From Candidatus Udaeobacter sp. (GTDB taxonomy: Bacteria > Verrucomicrobiota > Verrucomicrobiia > Chthoniobacterales > UBA10450), in assembly GCA_013372845.1 (NCBI GenBank), contig JAALOD010000016.1, forward strand, positions 1 through 39,922: a DNA stretch of 39,922 nucleotides. Reading direction: 5' to 3'. The notes beneath the pieces were generated by a model. The model saw nothing but the letters and a program-made list of their open reading frames with translations. It was not told the origin of the DNA and searched no databases. Below, one piece after another: positions 8,133-16,326 of this stretch. A program made the position numbers and the translations under genes. Numbering within the stretch: the first letter of the stretch is position 1; each line of letters opens with the position of its first letter.

Positions 8133-9314
8133 AAGGCACGATCCGTTGCCTCGCCGCGGGTTGTTAACATCGAAGATTTGCGACGCGCGGCGAAACGTCG
8201 GCTTCCGCAGGTGGTATTTGACTATATCGATGGCGGCGCAGAGGACGAACGAACGTTGCGTGCTAACTGCCGGGCGTTTGAAGACGTGACATTCAGGCCG
8301 CGGTGCGCCGTCGCGACGCCGGCGTGCGATCTCGGCGTGTCTGTGCTTGGCAGATCCCTGTCCATGCCCTTGATCCTTGCGCCTGTCGGTAGCAGCCGGC
8401 TCATGTATCCGCGCGGCGAGGAAGTTGCCGCGAGCGCCGCTGGCGCTGCGGGAATTGCGTATGCGCTTTCAACGCTCTCTGGCTGTCGCCTGGAGGATGT
8501 TGCCGCCGCGTCGAAGGGGACGGTTTGGTATCAGCTTTATCTTGTTGGTGGACGCGATTGCGCGCTTGCGGCTATCGAACACGCGAAAGCCGCCGGCTTT
8601 TCAGCCTTGGTTGTGACGATCGACACGGCTGTGGCAGGCATGCGGGAACGCGATCTCCGAAACGGTGCCAAGGAACTTCTGAGCGGCAACCTGAGATCGA
8701 AGCTGCCGTTTGTTGCTCAGCTACTGATAAGACCTCGCTGGCTTGCCGGGTTTCTCGCTGATGGCGGGCTAATGAAATTCCAGAATGTCGTTATCCCTGG
8801 AAAAGGGCCGATGTTGTATGCCGATGTTACTGCTGCTCTCGAAAACGCGGTCGTAACCTGGGAAGACCTCGGGTGGATTCGCCGAGCATGGAGCGGGCCC
8901 ATTGTGATAAAGGGAATTCATACCGCAGACGATGCCCGTCGGGCAGTGGACGTGGGAGCGAACGCGCTGGTCGTTTCCAATCACGGCGGCCGCCAACTCG
9001 ACAGTGTTGCGCCGACTCTGCGCATCTTGCCTGAAGTTGTGGCAGGCGTAGGTGATCAGATCGAGGTGCTTCTGGATGGTGGTATTCGTCGAGGCAGCGA
9101 CATTGTCAAAGCGCTGTGCCTGGGTGCTCGAGCGGTAATGGCCGGGCGTGCTTATGCCTATGGGCTTGGCGCAGCGGGCGGTGCCGGTGTTGCGCGAGCA
9201 ATTGAAATTTTGCGCGCTGACCTCATTCGCACTCTAAAACTTCTTGGCTGTCCGTCAGTCGCTGAGCTCGATCGATCCTATGTGGATACGCCGGCTGATT
9301 GGCTCGGAAAATGA
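8109..9314 (+). CDS. FMN-dependent alpha-hydroxy-acid dehydrogenase
   Basis: 401 residues. It belongs to the family of L-lactate dehydrogenase, glycolate oxidase and mandelate dehydrogenase, which oxidise 2-hydroxy acids using FMN in a TIM barrel. The motifs run in order: VVFDYIDGGAEDE, ILAPVG, WYQLYL, VVTIDTA, IVIKGI (FMN lysine), the active-site SNHGGRQLDS with catalytic His and Arg, and LLDGGIRRGSDIVKALCLGA. The substrate cannot be told from sequence. The family core begins near residue 18. The upstream eight residues come from a dispersed repeat, and the TGA stop lies in another shared repeat at 9312. No better in-frame start is evident, so the true N-terminus is uncertain. Confidence 0.93.
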   Translation: MFRSAQHDKARSVASPRVVNIEDLRRAAKRRLPQVVFDYIDGGAEDERTLRANCRAFEDVTFRPRCAVATPACDLGVSVLGRSLSMPLILAPVGSSRLMYPRGEEVAASAAGAAGIAYALSTLSGCRLEDVAAASKGTVWYQLYLVGGRDCALAAIEHAKAAGFSALVVTIDTAVAGMRERDLRNGAKELLSGNLRSKLPFVAQLLIRPRWLAGFLADGGLMKFQNVVIPGKGPMLYADVTAALENAVVTWEDLGWIRRAWSGPIVIKGIHTADDARRAVDVGANALVVSNHGGRQLDSVAPTLRILPEVVAGVGDQIEVLLDGGIRRGSDIVKALCLGARAVMAGRAYAYGLGAAGGAGVARAIEILRADLIRTLKLLGCPSVAELDRSYVDTPADWLGK

Positions 9315-9383
9315 CGAATGGCGCTGCCGCGTTGAATCGTTAAAACGTAAGATCGTTAGATCGAACTACGATTTAACGTGACG
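9312..9383. repeat. composite repeat with octamer array
   Basis: Starts with ATGACGAATGG (which contains the stop of the FMN dehydrogenase) and GCCGCG, followed by eight-base units CGTTGAAT, CGTTAAAA, CGTAAGAT and CGTTAGAT from 9330, which decay to about 9383. The same composite order occurs at 28600-28667. The TAA stop of the convergent small membrane protein (9373) lies in the decayed part. Confidence 0.75.
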
Positions 9384-9579
9384 AAGGCGTCGAAGCGAGT
9401 CGCCATAGCCAGATGCAGAGAACAGCTGCAATGATGAGCGCCACCCAGCTGACTCCCATCGGGATCTGATGATTGCCCACTTGCACCGGAATCTGATTGA
9501 TCAATCGGATCAGATGACCAACTGCAAAAATTGCGAAGAGGATGCTCGCGACGCGTAATCCAGTTTTTTGAGGGTTCAT
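9373..9579 (-). CDS. small membrane protein, function unknown
   Basis: 68 residues from ATG 9579. Two hydrophobic segments (about 10-28 and 42-60) suggest a hairpin in the inner membrane: the first around ASILFAIFAVGHLI, the second around VSWVALIIAAVLCIWLW. I recognise no family. It follows the DUF4203-like gene on the same strand after 48 bases, so the two may be cotranscribed. Its stop lies inside the octamer array shared with the convergent dehydrogenase end. Confidence 0.65.
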   Translation of the reverse strand: MNPQKTGLRVASILFAIFAVGHLIRLINQIPVQVGNHQIPMGVSWVALIIAAVLCIWLWRLASTPSSR

Positions 9580-9627
9580 GGGGCGATTCTTGCGAGTGTA
9601 TTTTGACTTGTCAGCAAAAATGCGCGC

Positions 9628-10173
9628 TTATGCGGAGCTTCTCCGAAGGGACGCCGCTTGAACCATGATACCAATGATCGCGAGCCCAATGAACAAAATG
9701 GTCGATCCGGACGGCGGAAGCACGATCGCGCTTTGAATCAGGTGGGCGCCGATAAGAGAGGAGACAACGATCAGTGCCCAATCAAACAAAACGAGCAGGA
9801 GAATCGCCCCGATGACTCCGCCAGCCAGAAAAATGAAGGCGGAGTATTGCGCGTAGTGAACGAAAAATGCGCCGGCGATTGCGCCGGCGAGTTTGCCGCC
9901 CGCCAGGAAACCGAGAACAGCAATTGCAATTTTCTGCAGGAACAATGCAAGCAAAGCTCCAATTAACCCAAGAACGAGCGCAACGGTTAATGCGAGGAGA
10001 GGTGATGGTTCATGAACAAGGTGCGGGGCAAGTTCTACACCTGCTGCGAATCCGACTGCAGCAACGCACAGCCAGAACAATTTTCGACCGAATAACAGAA
10101 TTACGACGCCGATCAGCGCGCCAACGATCGCGACAGAGAAGTGCATCAAAGGGAAAGCATTCTGGGCGGCCAT
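9628..10173 (-). CDS. multi-span membrane protein (DUF4203-like)
   Basis: 181 residues from ATG 10173; a second candidate start is ATG 10146. Six to seven closely packed hydrophobic segments are rich in Gly and Ala (VAIVGALIGVVILLFG, LALTVALVLGLIGALLAL, VLGFLAGGKLAGAIAGAF, LAGGVIGAILLLVLFDWALIV). The pattern resembles DUF4203/TMEM198-type proteins, whose function in bacteria is unknown. Neither start has a good Shine-Dalgarno, and a REP element begins three bases upstream of ATG 10173. Confidence 0.72.
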   Translation of the reverse strand: MAAQNAFPLMHFSVAIVGALIGVVILLFGRKLFWLCVAAVGFAAGVELAPHLVHEPSPLLALTVALVLGLIGALLALFLQKIAIAVLGFLAGGKLAGAIAGAFFVHYAQYSAFIFLAGGVIGAILLLVLFDWALIVVSSLIGAHLIQSAIVLPPSGSTILFIGLAIIGIMVQAASLRRSSA

Positions 10174-10175
10174 TG

Positions 10176-10202
10176 TTGTAGAGGCGTTTGTGCCAAACGC
10201 CT
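10176..10202. repeat. single REP element
   Basis: TTGTAG at 10176-10181 is followed by a 9-bp perfect stem (10182-10190 with 10194-10202, loop TGC). It has the same head and stem type as the elements at 2118-2169 and 13141-13190. It sits in the leader of the DUF4203-like gene. Confidence 0.8.
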
Positions 10203-10269
10203 TTCTATTTGATTTCGGTGCTTGATACAAGCGCCGCTACTTCTTCTCCGAGTCTGGCCGACATTTTTA

Positions 10270-10343
10270 TCGGGCTGGTGGGATTTGAACCCACGGCCTC
10301 CTGGTCCCGAACCAGGCGCTCTACCAAGCTGAGCCACAGCCCG
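10270..10343 (-). tRNA. tRNA-Pro (anticodon CGG)
   Basis: On the minus strand a full cloverleaf is readable: acceptor CGGGCTG with CAGCCCG, D-arm around GCTCAGCTTGGTAGAGC, anticodon stem CCTGG/CCAGG with loop TTCGGGA giving anticodon CGG, and T-arm GTGGG TTCAAAT CCCAC. The 3' CCA is not encoded; the discriminator is A at 10270. It reads CCG proline codons. Confidence 0.96.
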
Positions 10344-10677
10344 AAAGAAATTGTCACTTTTGTACGCGGCCGATGCGCCACTTACTTCGCGTATTTTAGT
10401 GCAGATAGCAAGGAGATCGATCCGTGTCAGAGCTCCGGTGGTTGAAACGACCGGAATTCTGCACATCTGAGTTAGTTAGTACCATTGCATTTCCGCTAAC
10501 GAGTCTGTAGATTGTAAAAGCGTTCGGACTTGACAACGAACTGCTTCACTTGGAAAGTCCACACTCGTTTTTACCATGCTTGTCCCGCAACTTACCCCAT
10601 CCGCCCTTGCGGCCAGGATGCCGGTCATTCTTCAATTCCCGACGGAAGCAATCCGCCCCGTCCCTTCCTTGCGCCAT
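10344..10677. other. intergenic region between tRNA-Pro and rpoZ
   Basis: No gene is supported here. A TTGACA hexamer at 10530-10535 could be a -35 box for rpoZ, but the matching -10 about 17 bases on (10553-10558) is poor. A short hairpin CCGGT...ACCGG lies around 10435-10455. The frame upstream of the chosen rpoZ start is open back to 10576, but that translation does not look like omega. Confidence 0.4.
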
Positions 10678-10896
10678 ATGACGACTCAACTTTTGCAAGA
10701 AGCAGCTCAGGTGATCCCGAATCAGCAACTTCTGATCAACGTTGTTTCCAAACGCGTTCGTCAGCTTGGCTTGGGACATCGGCCCATGGTTGAGACGACG
10801 CCGCGGATGTCGCTGACCGATATTGCACTCAAGGAAATCATCGCCGGCAAGTTGACCTACGAATCGCTCCGGGAGTCGCCCGACGGCGCCGCGTAG
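10678..10896 (+). CDS. rpoZ: RNA polymerase omega subunit
   Basis: 72 residues from ATG 10678. Omega helps RNA polymerase assembly by clamping beta-prime. The family core is visible: LLINVVSKRVRQLGLGHRP, then MSLTDIALKEIIAGKLTYE. The frame is open from 10576, which would add 34 residues without family similarity. The MTTQLLQEAAQVIPN start fits omega N-termini better. It lies upstream of smpB on the same strand, with a 79-base gap. Confidence 0.88.
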   Translation: MTTQLLQEAAQVIPNQQLLINVVSKRVRQLGLGHRPMVETTPRMSLTDIALKEIIAGKLTYESLRESPDGAA

Positions 10897-10975
10897 GGAG
10901 TGATCGAATACTACGACGCGTTTCTTTAAGGGTTTCTGAGGTTCTGCGGGGGAAGCCGCCAGTTTCCCTGTCAAT

Positions 10976-11437
10976 ATGGCAGCTGAGTCGATTACCAATC
11001 GCAAAGCCCTTCGCGATTATCACATTCTCGAGCGGTACGAAGCGGGGATCGAACTAAAGGGCAGCGAGGTTAAATCGATTCGAGCAGGCAAGGCAAATAT
11101 CAGCGACGCCTTCGCCCGAATCGAGAATGGCGAAGCGTTCCTTTACAACGCGGATATTCAACCATATGAACGCGCCAGTCACGAAATTCCGGATGCAAAA
11201 CGGGTCCGCAAGTTATTGTTGCATCGGCAGGAGATCGACAAGCTCTATGGCGAGACACAGGTCAAAGGCCGCGCGCTGGTTGTTCTCAAGCTGTATTGGA
11301 AAAACGGAAAGCTAAAAGCCGAAGTGGGCGTCGGGCACGGTAAGGAAGCGCGTGATAAGAGGGCCGACCTAAAGAAACGTGCAGTAGATCGGGAGACGGC
11401 GCGCGAAGTTGCGCGTTTCAACCGAAAACACGGGTAA
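10976..11437 (+). CDS. smpB: SsrA-binding protein SmpB
   Basis: 153 residues, normal length. SmpB binds tmRNA and brings it to stalled ribosomes in trans-translation. Visible features are NRKALRDYHILERYEAGIEL, the GSEVKSIRAGKANI motif, AFLYNADIQPYE, and the RNA-binding LKLYWKNGKLKAEVGVGHGK followed by the basic tail with DKRADLKKR, in which the disordered C-terminus ends RKHG. ATG 10976 gives the expected N-terminus. The tmRNA gene itself is not found in the window. Confidence 0.97.
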   Translation: MAAESITNRKALRDYHILERYEAGIELKGSEVKSIRAGKANISDAFARIENGEAFLYNADIQPYERASHEIPDAKRVRKLLLHRQEIDKLYGETQVKGRALVVLKLYWKNGKLKAEVGVGHGKEARDKRADLKKRAVDRETAREVARFNRKHG

Positions 11438-11449
11438 TTGTGTCAAGGT

Positions 11450-11494
11450 GGCGGCAGCCCAAGCCGTCGCTCCTTGTACCCGCCGCTTGCCGCC
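11450..11494. repeat. palindromic segment after smpB
   Basis: GGCGGCA (11450-11456) and TGCCGCC (11488-11494) form a 7-bp stem around a GC-rich centre. No T-run follows, so it looks more like a small intergenic palindrome than a terminator. Confidence 0.4.
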
Positions 11495-11523
11495 AAGCGT
11501 ACCGTGCTGGACTCTAAATCGAC

Positions 11524-12543
11524 ATGAATGTTCGCGTGTTGCTTCCCGCAGGCGTGCTGGTACTCGGCGCTTGGATAACCGCTCGCGCCATTCGCACCGC
11601 GCGTTATACGTTGCGTGACAAAGTAGTCGCCATCACAGGCGGTTCGCGCGGACTCGGTCTTGTGCTTGCGCGACAGATTTGTGGGCAAGGGGGTAACGTC
11701 GCCCTCATCGCACGTGATCCTGACGAACTGGCGCGCGCTAAGGCTGATCTCGCTCCACGTGGCGGCGCGGTCCTGACCATTCAATGCGACTTGCTCGATG
11801 CCGCAAAAATTGATGCCGCTGTTCGTCAAATCATCGATCGCTTCGGCAAGATCGACATCTTGATCAACTGCGCCGGCATCATCGAAGTTGGTCCTGTTGG
11901 GCACATGACACGCGAGGATTTCGAACGCGCCATGCGGCTGCATTTTTGGGCCCCCTACGAATTAGTTTCACGGATCGTTCCTGAAATGCGCACATGGGGT
12001 GGGGGACGCATCGTTAATATTTCTTCAATTGGCGGGAAGGTCGCCGTGCCGCATCTCGCGCCATACAGCGTCAGCAAATTTGCGCTGACTGGTTTCTCCG
12101 ATGCGATTCGCGCCGAGCTCGCACGCGACAACATCCATGTCACTACCGTTGCGCCTGGAATGATGCGCACCGGCTCGCACGTGAATGCAAAATTCAAGGG
12201 TAAACACGACATGGAGTTTGCCTGGTTTTCAGCTTCAGCGGGAGCGCCGCTGATTTCGATGAATGCCGATCGCGCTGCGAGAAAAATTCTGGCTGCCTGC
12301 CGTCGCGGTCAGCCATCGCTCACACTCACATTTGCCGCGCGCGGAGCCATTCTCGGGAACGCGCTCTTTCCAAATCTCACCGGCTACATGATGAAGCTTG
12401 TCAATCGGTTCCTTCCTGGAGCGGCCGACGAGGCAGGCAACGAATCATTACCCGGCTCGCAACTCCACCGGTTGATACCGGAATGGCTGACCCGCTTGCT
12501 CGATCGAGCAACCGTTCGAAATAATGAAGGACGCTCGAATTGA
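11524..12543 (+). CDS. membrane-anchored short-chain dehydrogenase/reductase
   Basis: 339 residues. A single hydrophobic N-terminal segment (residues 3-20) precedes a classical SDR Rossmann domain: cofactor loop TGGSRGLG (about 39-46), ARDPDELARAK after beta-2, NCAGI (NNAG equivalent), active-site Ser in NISSIGG, and YSVSK with catalytic Tyr and Lys. The Arg after beta-2 suggests NADP(H). About 90 extra C-terminal residues may form a second membrane-associated part. The substrate is unknown. It lies 86 bases after smpB and 26 before thpR. Confidence 0.92.
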   Translation: MNVRVLLPAGVLVLGAWITARAIRTARYTLRDKVVAITGGSRGLGLVLARQICGQGGNVALIARDPDELARAKADLAPRGGAVLTIQCDLLDAAKIDAAVRQIIDRFGKIDILINCAGIIEVGPVGHMTREDFERAMRLHFWAPYELVSRIVPEMRTWGGGRIVNISSIGGKVAVPHLAPYSVSKFALTGFSDAIRAELARDNIHVTTVAPGMMRTGSHVNAKFKGKHDMEFAWFSASAGAPLISMNADRAARKILAACRRGQPSLTLTFAARGAILGNALFPNLTGYMMKLVNRFLPGAADEAGNESLPGSQLHRLIPEWLTRLLDRATVRNNEGRSN

Positions 12544-12569
12544 GGATTCGTCGCTAGCGTTTTTAGCTC

Positions 12570-13121
12570 GTGAGTAAACGTCTGTTCGTTGCGATCGACC
12601 TGCCGGAGTCAACGCGCCAGTTGTTTGCAGCCCTTGATCCGCGTGTCCGCGGCGTGCACTGGACCGATCCGGCGCAGATGCATCTGACGCTCAGTTTCTT
12701 CGGTGAAGTCCCGAATGAAACCGATCTTGCCCTTCGAGAAAAACTCAGCGTGATCGAGTTTGGCGCTTTCTTTCTGTCCATTGTTGGCGTCGGAACGTTT
12801 TCTGCAAAAGGTGCGCCGAAAATTATTTGGATTGGCGTCGGTAAGGCGCACCCGCACTTGTTTCAAATTCACAAGCGCGTGCAAGAGGCCGCGCTCGCTG
12901 TCGGTCTCGAGCCGGAACTTCGCCCCTGGCATCCACACATAACCATTGCGCGTTGCAGGAATGTTTCTGCGCAATCGCTTCGAAAGTTTTTGCAGGCGAA
13001 TGCTGAGTTCGATGCCGGAATGATCCGTGTCGAGGCGTTCCATCTTTATTCGAGTAAGCTCACACCCGCGGGTCCAATTCACACGCGCGAACTTACGGTC
13101 AGCTCTAGCCGCGGGCGTTGA
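12570..13121 (+). CDS. thpR: RNA 2',3'-cyclic phosphodiesterase
   Basis: 183 residues from GTG 12570. It belongs to the 2H phosphoesterase superfamily (LigT/ThpR), which opens 2',3'-cyclic phosphates on RNA ends. Both HxTx signatures are present: HLTLSFFGEV near residue 35 and HPHITIAR near residue 120, 80-odd residues apart as expected. RLFVAIDLP is the typical N-terminus. The last residues SSSRGR and the TGA stop lie in a REP palindrome (13108-13128), so the natural C-terminus may have been changed by repeat insertion. Confidence 0.92.
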   Translation: MSKRLFVAIDLPESTRQLFAALDPRVRGVHWTDPAQMHLTLSFFGEVPNETDLALREKLSVIEFGAFFLSIVGVGTFSAKGAPKIIWIGVGKAHPHLFQIHKRVQEAALAVGLEPELRPWHPHITIARCRNVSAQSLRKFLQANAEFDAGMIRVEAFHLYSSKLTPAGPIHTRELTVSSSRGR

Positions 13122-13128
13122 CCGCGGC
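13108..13128. repeat. REP element, GCCGCGG subfamily, at the thpR stop
   Basis: Perfect 7-bp stem GCCGCGG (13108-13114) / CCGCGGC (13122-13128) with a seven-base loop GCGTTGA. The TGA stop of thpR is the end of the loop. The same stem with loop ACGCTGA is found inside dnaE at 25111-25131. Confidence 0.75.
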
Positions 13129-13140
13129 GCGCCGGACACA

Positions 13141-13190
13141 TTGTAGGCTGTCTCTGTGAGACGGCGGCGTCTGGCACAGGCGCCCTACAA
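13141..13190. repeat. REP pair (BIME) at the MFS gene 3' end
   Basis: TTGTAG (13141-13146) with stem 13147-13154 / 13158-13165, then an inverted REP with stem 13166-13173 / 13177-13184 and CTACAA at 13185-13190. Each stem has one G-T wobble. The second head, read on the minus strand, supplies the last Leu codon and TAG stop of the MFS gene, exactly as at ruvB. Confidence 0.85.
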
Positions 13191-14630
13191 TCCCTTGCTC
13201 GAGAGCGGGGCGGCCACGTCCTCCAGCGATCGTCGCTCGGCTGGGACGCCAATCCACGCTTCAACCACTGCGCCAAAAATCATCAGCGCCGCCGCCACCA
13301 GATATCCCACGAACAACGCGGTAATCGATCCAGTGCCGATAATCCACCCAAAGAGCAGTGGTGCACCGACACCGCCAGCCAGTGTTCCGATTGCATAGAA
13401 AATTGCAATCGCCAGTGCCCGGATTTCCAATGGGAAAATTTCGCTCACAGTCAAGTACGCCGAGCTCGCCGCAGCTGACGCGATGAAGAAAATAATCGTC
13501 CATGCAACAGTCTGCGTTTGTGCCGTGAGGACGCCCGCGTGAAAAAGCCAGCCGGTGAGCGCGAGCAAAATCCCGGCGAGCCCGTACGTAACAGTGATCA
13601 TCTTCTTGCGTCCGATTGTGTCGAAGAGATGCCCAAGGAACACGGGACCGAGCACGTTCCCCAACGCAAATGGCAACAGATAGCTGCCCACATTTTGCTC
13701 GGGCACGTTGTAAAAGCGCATCAGGACCAGTGCGTAAGTAAAAAAGATCGCGTTGTAGAAAAAAGCCTGGGTCAGCATCAGCACAAAACCCAGAACTGAG
13801 CGGCGTCGATGCTCGTGCACGATCGCGTCCCAAATTTCGTGCCACGGCGTATGTGTCCGCGTTCGGATCCTCGTGGGTAATTCGCTGTAGCCGGGATCGG
13901 TGATCCCGGCCGCATTGGCTCCCATGATTTTTCGTTCCACTTCGCGGACAATCTGTTCCGCCTCCGGATTCCGACCATGAATCATCAACCAGCGCGGACT
14001 CTCCGGAATCCAACGGCGAAAGAAAATCACAACGAGACCGAGCGTCGCGCCGATTCCAAAAGCGAAACGCCATCCCAGCCAGATTGGTATTCGACGCGGA
14101 TCGAGTAGCACAAGCGTAGCGGCCGCACCAAGCGCGGCGCCGACCCAGTATGAGCCGTTAATTATCAGATCAACACGGCCGCGCACACGCGCCGGAATCA
14201 GTTCGTCAATCGCGGAATTGATTGCTGCGTATTCGCCGCCGATGCCTGCGCCGGTCACCGCGCGAAAGAATGCGTAGCTCCAGAAATTCCAGGAGAAAGC
14301 GGATAGCGCAGTTCCGATTAGATAAACGGCGACCGTAATGAAGAACAATTTCTTGCGACCAAACCGGTCGGTGCCGTAACCGAAAAGCAGTGCGCCAAGC
14401 ACTGCACCAGCCAGGTAGCACGTTGCGCTCGCGCCAACCCGGGCAGGCGTTAACCCGAGTGTTTCGGGGCGCGTTAAAATTCCGCCTAGCGCGCCAGCCA
14501 ATGTGACTTCAAGACCATCGAGAATCCAGGTTGCTCCCAGCGAGACAACGATCAGCCAGTGCCACGAACTCCACGGCAAGGCGTCCAGCCGCGCAGGCAC
14601 ATACGACTCGATCGTTTCGCCATTTGCCAT
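13185..14630 (-). CDS. MFS transporter, sugar/aromatic-acid porter type
   Basis: 481 residues from ATG 14630, with about 12 hydrophobic spans and a long central cytoplasmic loop. The MFS signature GYGTDRFGRKK sits between helices 2 and 3, and its repeat HLFDTIGRKK in the second half. RAVTGAGIGGEYAAINSAIDELIPARVRGR and the PESPRWL motif before the central loop point to the sugar porter / aromatic acid:H+ symporter branch. The substrate is unknown. No catabolic genes lie nearby. The final Leu-stop comes from a REP element. Confidence 0.93.
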   Translation of the reverse strand: MANGETIESYVPARLDALPWSSWHWLIVVSLGATWILDGLEVTLAGALGGILTRPETLGLTPARVGASATCYLAGAVLGALLFGYGTDRFGRKKLFFITVAVYLIGTALSAFSWNFWSYAFFRAVTGAGIGGEYAAINSAIDELIPARVRGRVDLIINGSYWVGAALGAAATLVLLDPRRIPIWLGWRFAFGIGATLGLVVIFFRRWIPESPRWLMIHGRNPEAEQIVREVERKIMGANAAGITDPGYSELPTRIRTRTHTPWHEIWDAIVHEHRRRSVLGFVLMLTQAFFYNAIFFTYALVLMRFYNVPEQNVGSYLLPFALGNVLGPVFLGHLFDTIGRKKMITVTYGLAGILLALTGWLFHAGVLTAQTQTVAWTIIFFIASAAASSAYLTVSEIFPLEIRALAIAIFYAIGTLAGGVGAPLLFGWIIGTGSITALFVGYLVAAALMIFGAVVEAWIGVPAERRSLEDVAAPLSSKGL

Positions 14631-14722
14631 CCTGTGAGTCTTTCGCGCAAAGAAGCGTGCGACGCAAAAGTGCGCTTTGGCCTAACGAAACTGATTATTT
14701 AGATGCCAGAGAGTGAGCGCTT

Positions 14723-14809
14723 GTCATGTCGAGCGGAGGGGAGACATCTCTCGATGCGCTCTGATTCTCCCGAATAATCCAGGGATTCCTCGACTCCGCT
14801 CGGAATGAC
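14723..14809. repeat. dispersed long inverted repeat, copy 3
   Basis: Left arm 14723-14750 (GTCATGTCGAGCGGAGGGGA) and right arm 14781-14809 (ends CTCCGCTCGGAATGAC). It is a diverged member of the family at 6337-6430 and 8040-8132. It lies between the MFS start and the MOSC gene end. Confidence 0.8.
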
Positions 14810-14838
14810 AAAAGATACAGCGGTAACAAAAAATGAAA

Positions 14839-15624
14839 TCAGTCTAACAGTTCTACCGGATCGCCCTTGTGCAGCATGCCTTCCACCAGGACCGCGCCAT
14901 AAACGCCTGCCATCCCGTCGTGAGCTTGCGCGACTTTCTTCAAAATCGCCGGCGCTTGTTCTCCGGTATCGGGATCGAGCGTGATAATCACGCAGCGCGG
15001 GTCGCGTTCCAAAATCGAGATGACCACTTTCGGTCCAATCTTTACTGATCGGCCGACAAGTTCGTTTTCAGCGAAGCCGTTAGCGGACGTTAAATCTACG
15101 TAGACGTTTGCGCGGAAACGCTGTTTATCCACGGGTGTGCCTGTCTCTTCAGCGAGTTGCCCGGCCGATTGCAAACTGAAGACCGATACTGGGCGGCAAT
15201 CGGTCATGGCGCGTTGAGACTGCATCAGCGCGACCTGATGCTTTTGGTCGACGTCGGCTCGGAGCATTTCGATCAATGCCGGATCATCAATGGCAATCGT
15301 TTTTCCTTCGGGAGTCTCAACATCGACAACTAACTCTGCGAGATCGGCCACAAGAGGATTCGCGTTTCTGCTTTCTGCCTCGATCAAGTTGATAGGGCGC
15401 GACGCTTTGTCTGGATGACGAAATCGCGGACGATATTGCAAAAGCTTTCGTTGCTCGCGAGCTGTGAAATACGGGAATCCCTTGTGATTCGCAGAACTCC
15501 TGAAGGCAAAGACCCGATCGCCATAAATTCCAGAATAACTAGCAAAAGCTTCGTCCAACTCTTCGCCGCGCATGCTCTTGACCGGGTAACGCCAAAGGCT
15601 GTCAACTTTTCCAATGATGCTCAC
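14839..15624 (-). CDS. MOSC domain protein
   Basis: 261 residues from GTG 15624, preceded by AGGAGGA about ten bases upstream. The N-terminal MOSC beta-barrel domain shows LWRYPVKSMRGEEL and GDRVFAFR. The MOSC domain proper shows RFRANVYVDL, FAENELVGRSVKIG and the DPRCVIITLDPDTGE segment with the cysteine expected to handle sulfur or Moco-type ligands. The family binds molybdenum cofactor or moves sulfur; the specific substrate is unknown. It lies 15 bases after the NTF2-like gene and is likely cotranscribed with it. Confidence 0.92.
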   Translation of the reverse strand: MSIIGKVDSLWRYPVKSMRGEELDEAFASYSGIYGDRVFAFRSSANHKGFPYFTAREQRKLLQYRPRFRHPDKASRPINLIEAESRNANPLVADLAELVVDVETPEGKTIAIDDPALIEMLRADVDQKHQVALMQSQRAMTDCRPVSVFSLQSAGQLAEETGTPVDKQRFRANVYVDLTSANGFAENELVGRSVKIGPKVVISILERDPRCVIITLDPDTGEQAPAILKKVAQAHDGMAGVYGAVLVEGMLHKGDPVELLD

Positions 15625-15639
15625 GCCTTAGATTTCCTC

Positions 15640-16215
15640 CTACTGACCTAGATCGGCGCGACTCATCAGTGTATTTGCCGGCAATGTGGGATCGAGAACT
15701 TTGCGGGCGCTTTCAATACCCGCTACCGGCAGCTTAGCGGGATCGATCAATCCGATCTGCACCAGCACTGATGCCTGGTCCCAGTAAATGTGCTCGTGAG
15801 CTAGCTTGCCTTCTCTAAATCGAACGATGGCGACCAGCGGGATTTCGACGCGCTTTCCGGTCGGGGCAACGCCTGGCAACATCCAATTCATGTGGATCGA
15901 ATGAGTGAACTTGAAGACCATTTCGTCGACTAATTGGTCCTCGCCGATGGTTCGCGAGACTGGCGTCATTTCCGTGTCCGGCGGCATTTGGGGAATAAAC
16001 CGTTTCGAGTAGAACTCGCGCAATTCATCCCGGCCGACGCCACCGGTCAGCACTGGAATATGATTCACATAAGCGTCTTCGACCATCGTGGCGAGCGTGT
16101 CCTCGGTGTTGCGCGTGGAAAACTCATAGCGCACATGATCTTCCCAGAGTTGGCGTAGATCTTCTTGGGCACGGGGAAGGTTCGTGTGTTCGTCTGTCTG
16201 TTGGGATTTCGCCAT
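15640..16215 (-). CDS. NTF2-like (SnoaL-type) protein
   Basis: 191 residues from ATG 16215, chosen because AAGGAGGAG lies 4-12 bases upstream, the strongest ribosome site in the window. The frame continues to 16272 without family similarity. The fold signature of NTF2/SnoaL proteins is readable: a helical start with YEFSTRNTEDTLATMVEDAYVNHIP, DELREFYSKRFIP, VDEMVFKFTHSIHMNWMLPG, IPLVAIVRFREGKLAHEHIYWDQASVLVQIG. Such proteins are small hydrolases, cyclases or binding proteins; no specific activity can be assigned. It is the first gene of a two-gene unit with the MOSC gene. Confidence 0.85.
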   Translation of the reverse strand: MAKSQQTDEHTNLPRAQEDLRQLWEDHVRYEFSTRNTEDTLATMVEDAYVNHIPVLTGGVGRDELREFYSKRFIPQMPPDTEMTPVSRTIGEDQLVDEMVFKFTHSIHMNWMLPGVAPTGKRVEIPLVAIVRFREGKLAHEHIYWDQASVLVQIGLIDPAKLPVAGIESARKVLDPTLPANTLMSRADLGQ

Positions 16216-16326
16216 GATCTCCTCCTTATCCGTTTTTGATAAAGCGCGGCGATAAGATAGTAACCTCCACAAGAGAAGCCAAGACGCTACTCGGATTTTC
16301 CGAAAGCCAACCTGCTAGGCGAACTC

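Noticed and set aside
10576-10677. Longer rpoZ start
   Set aside because: The extra 34 residues show no omega similarity; the conserved start is at 10678. No Shine-Dalgarno supports either start.
11438-11523. tmRNA gene after smpB
   Set aside because: No tRNA-like ends, no tag frame and the gap is only 86 bases.
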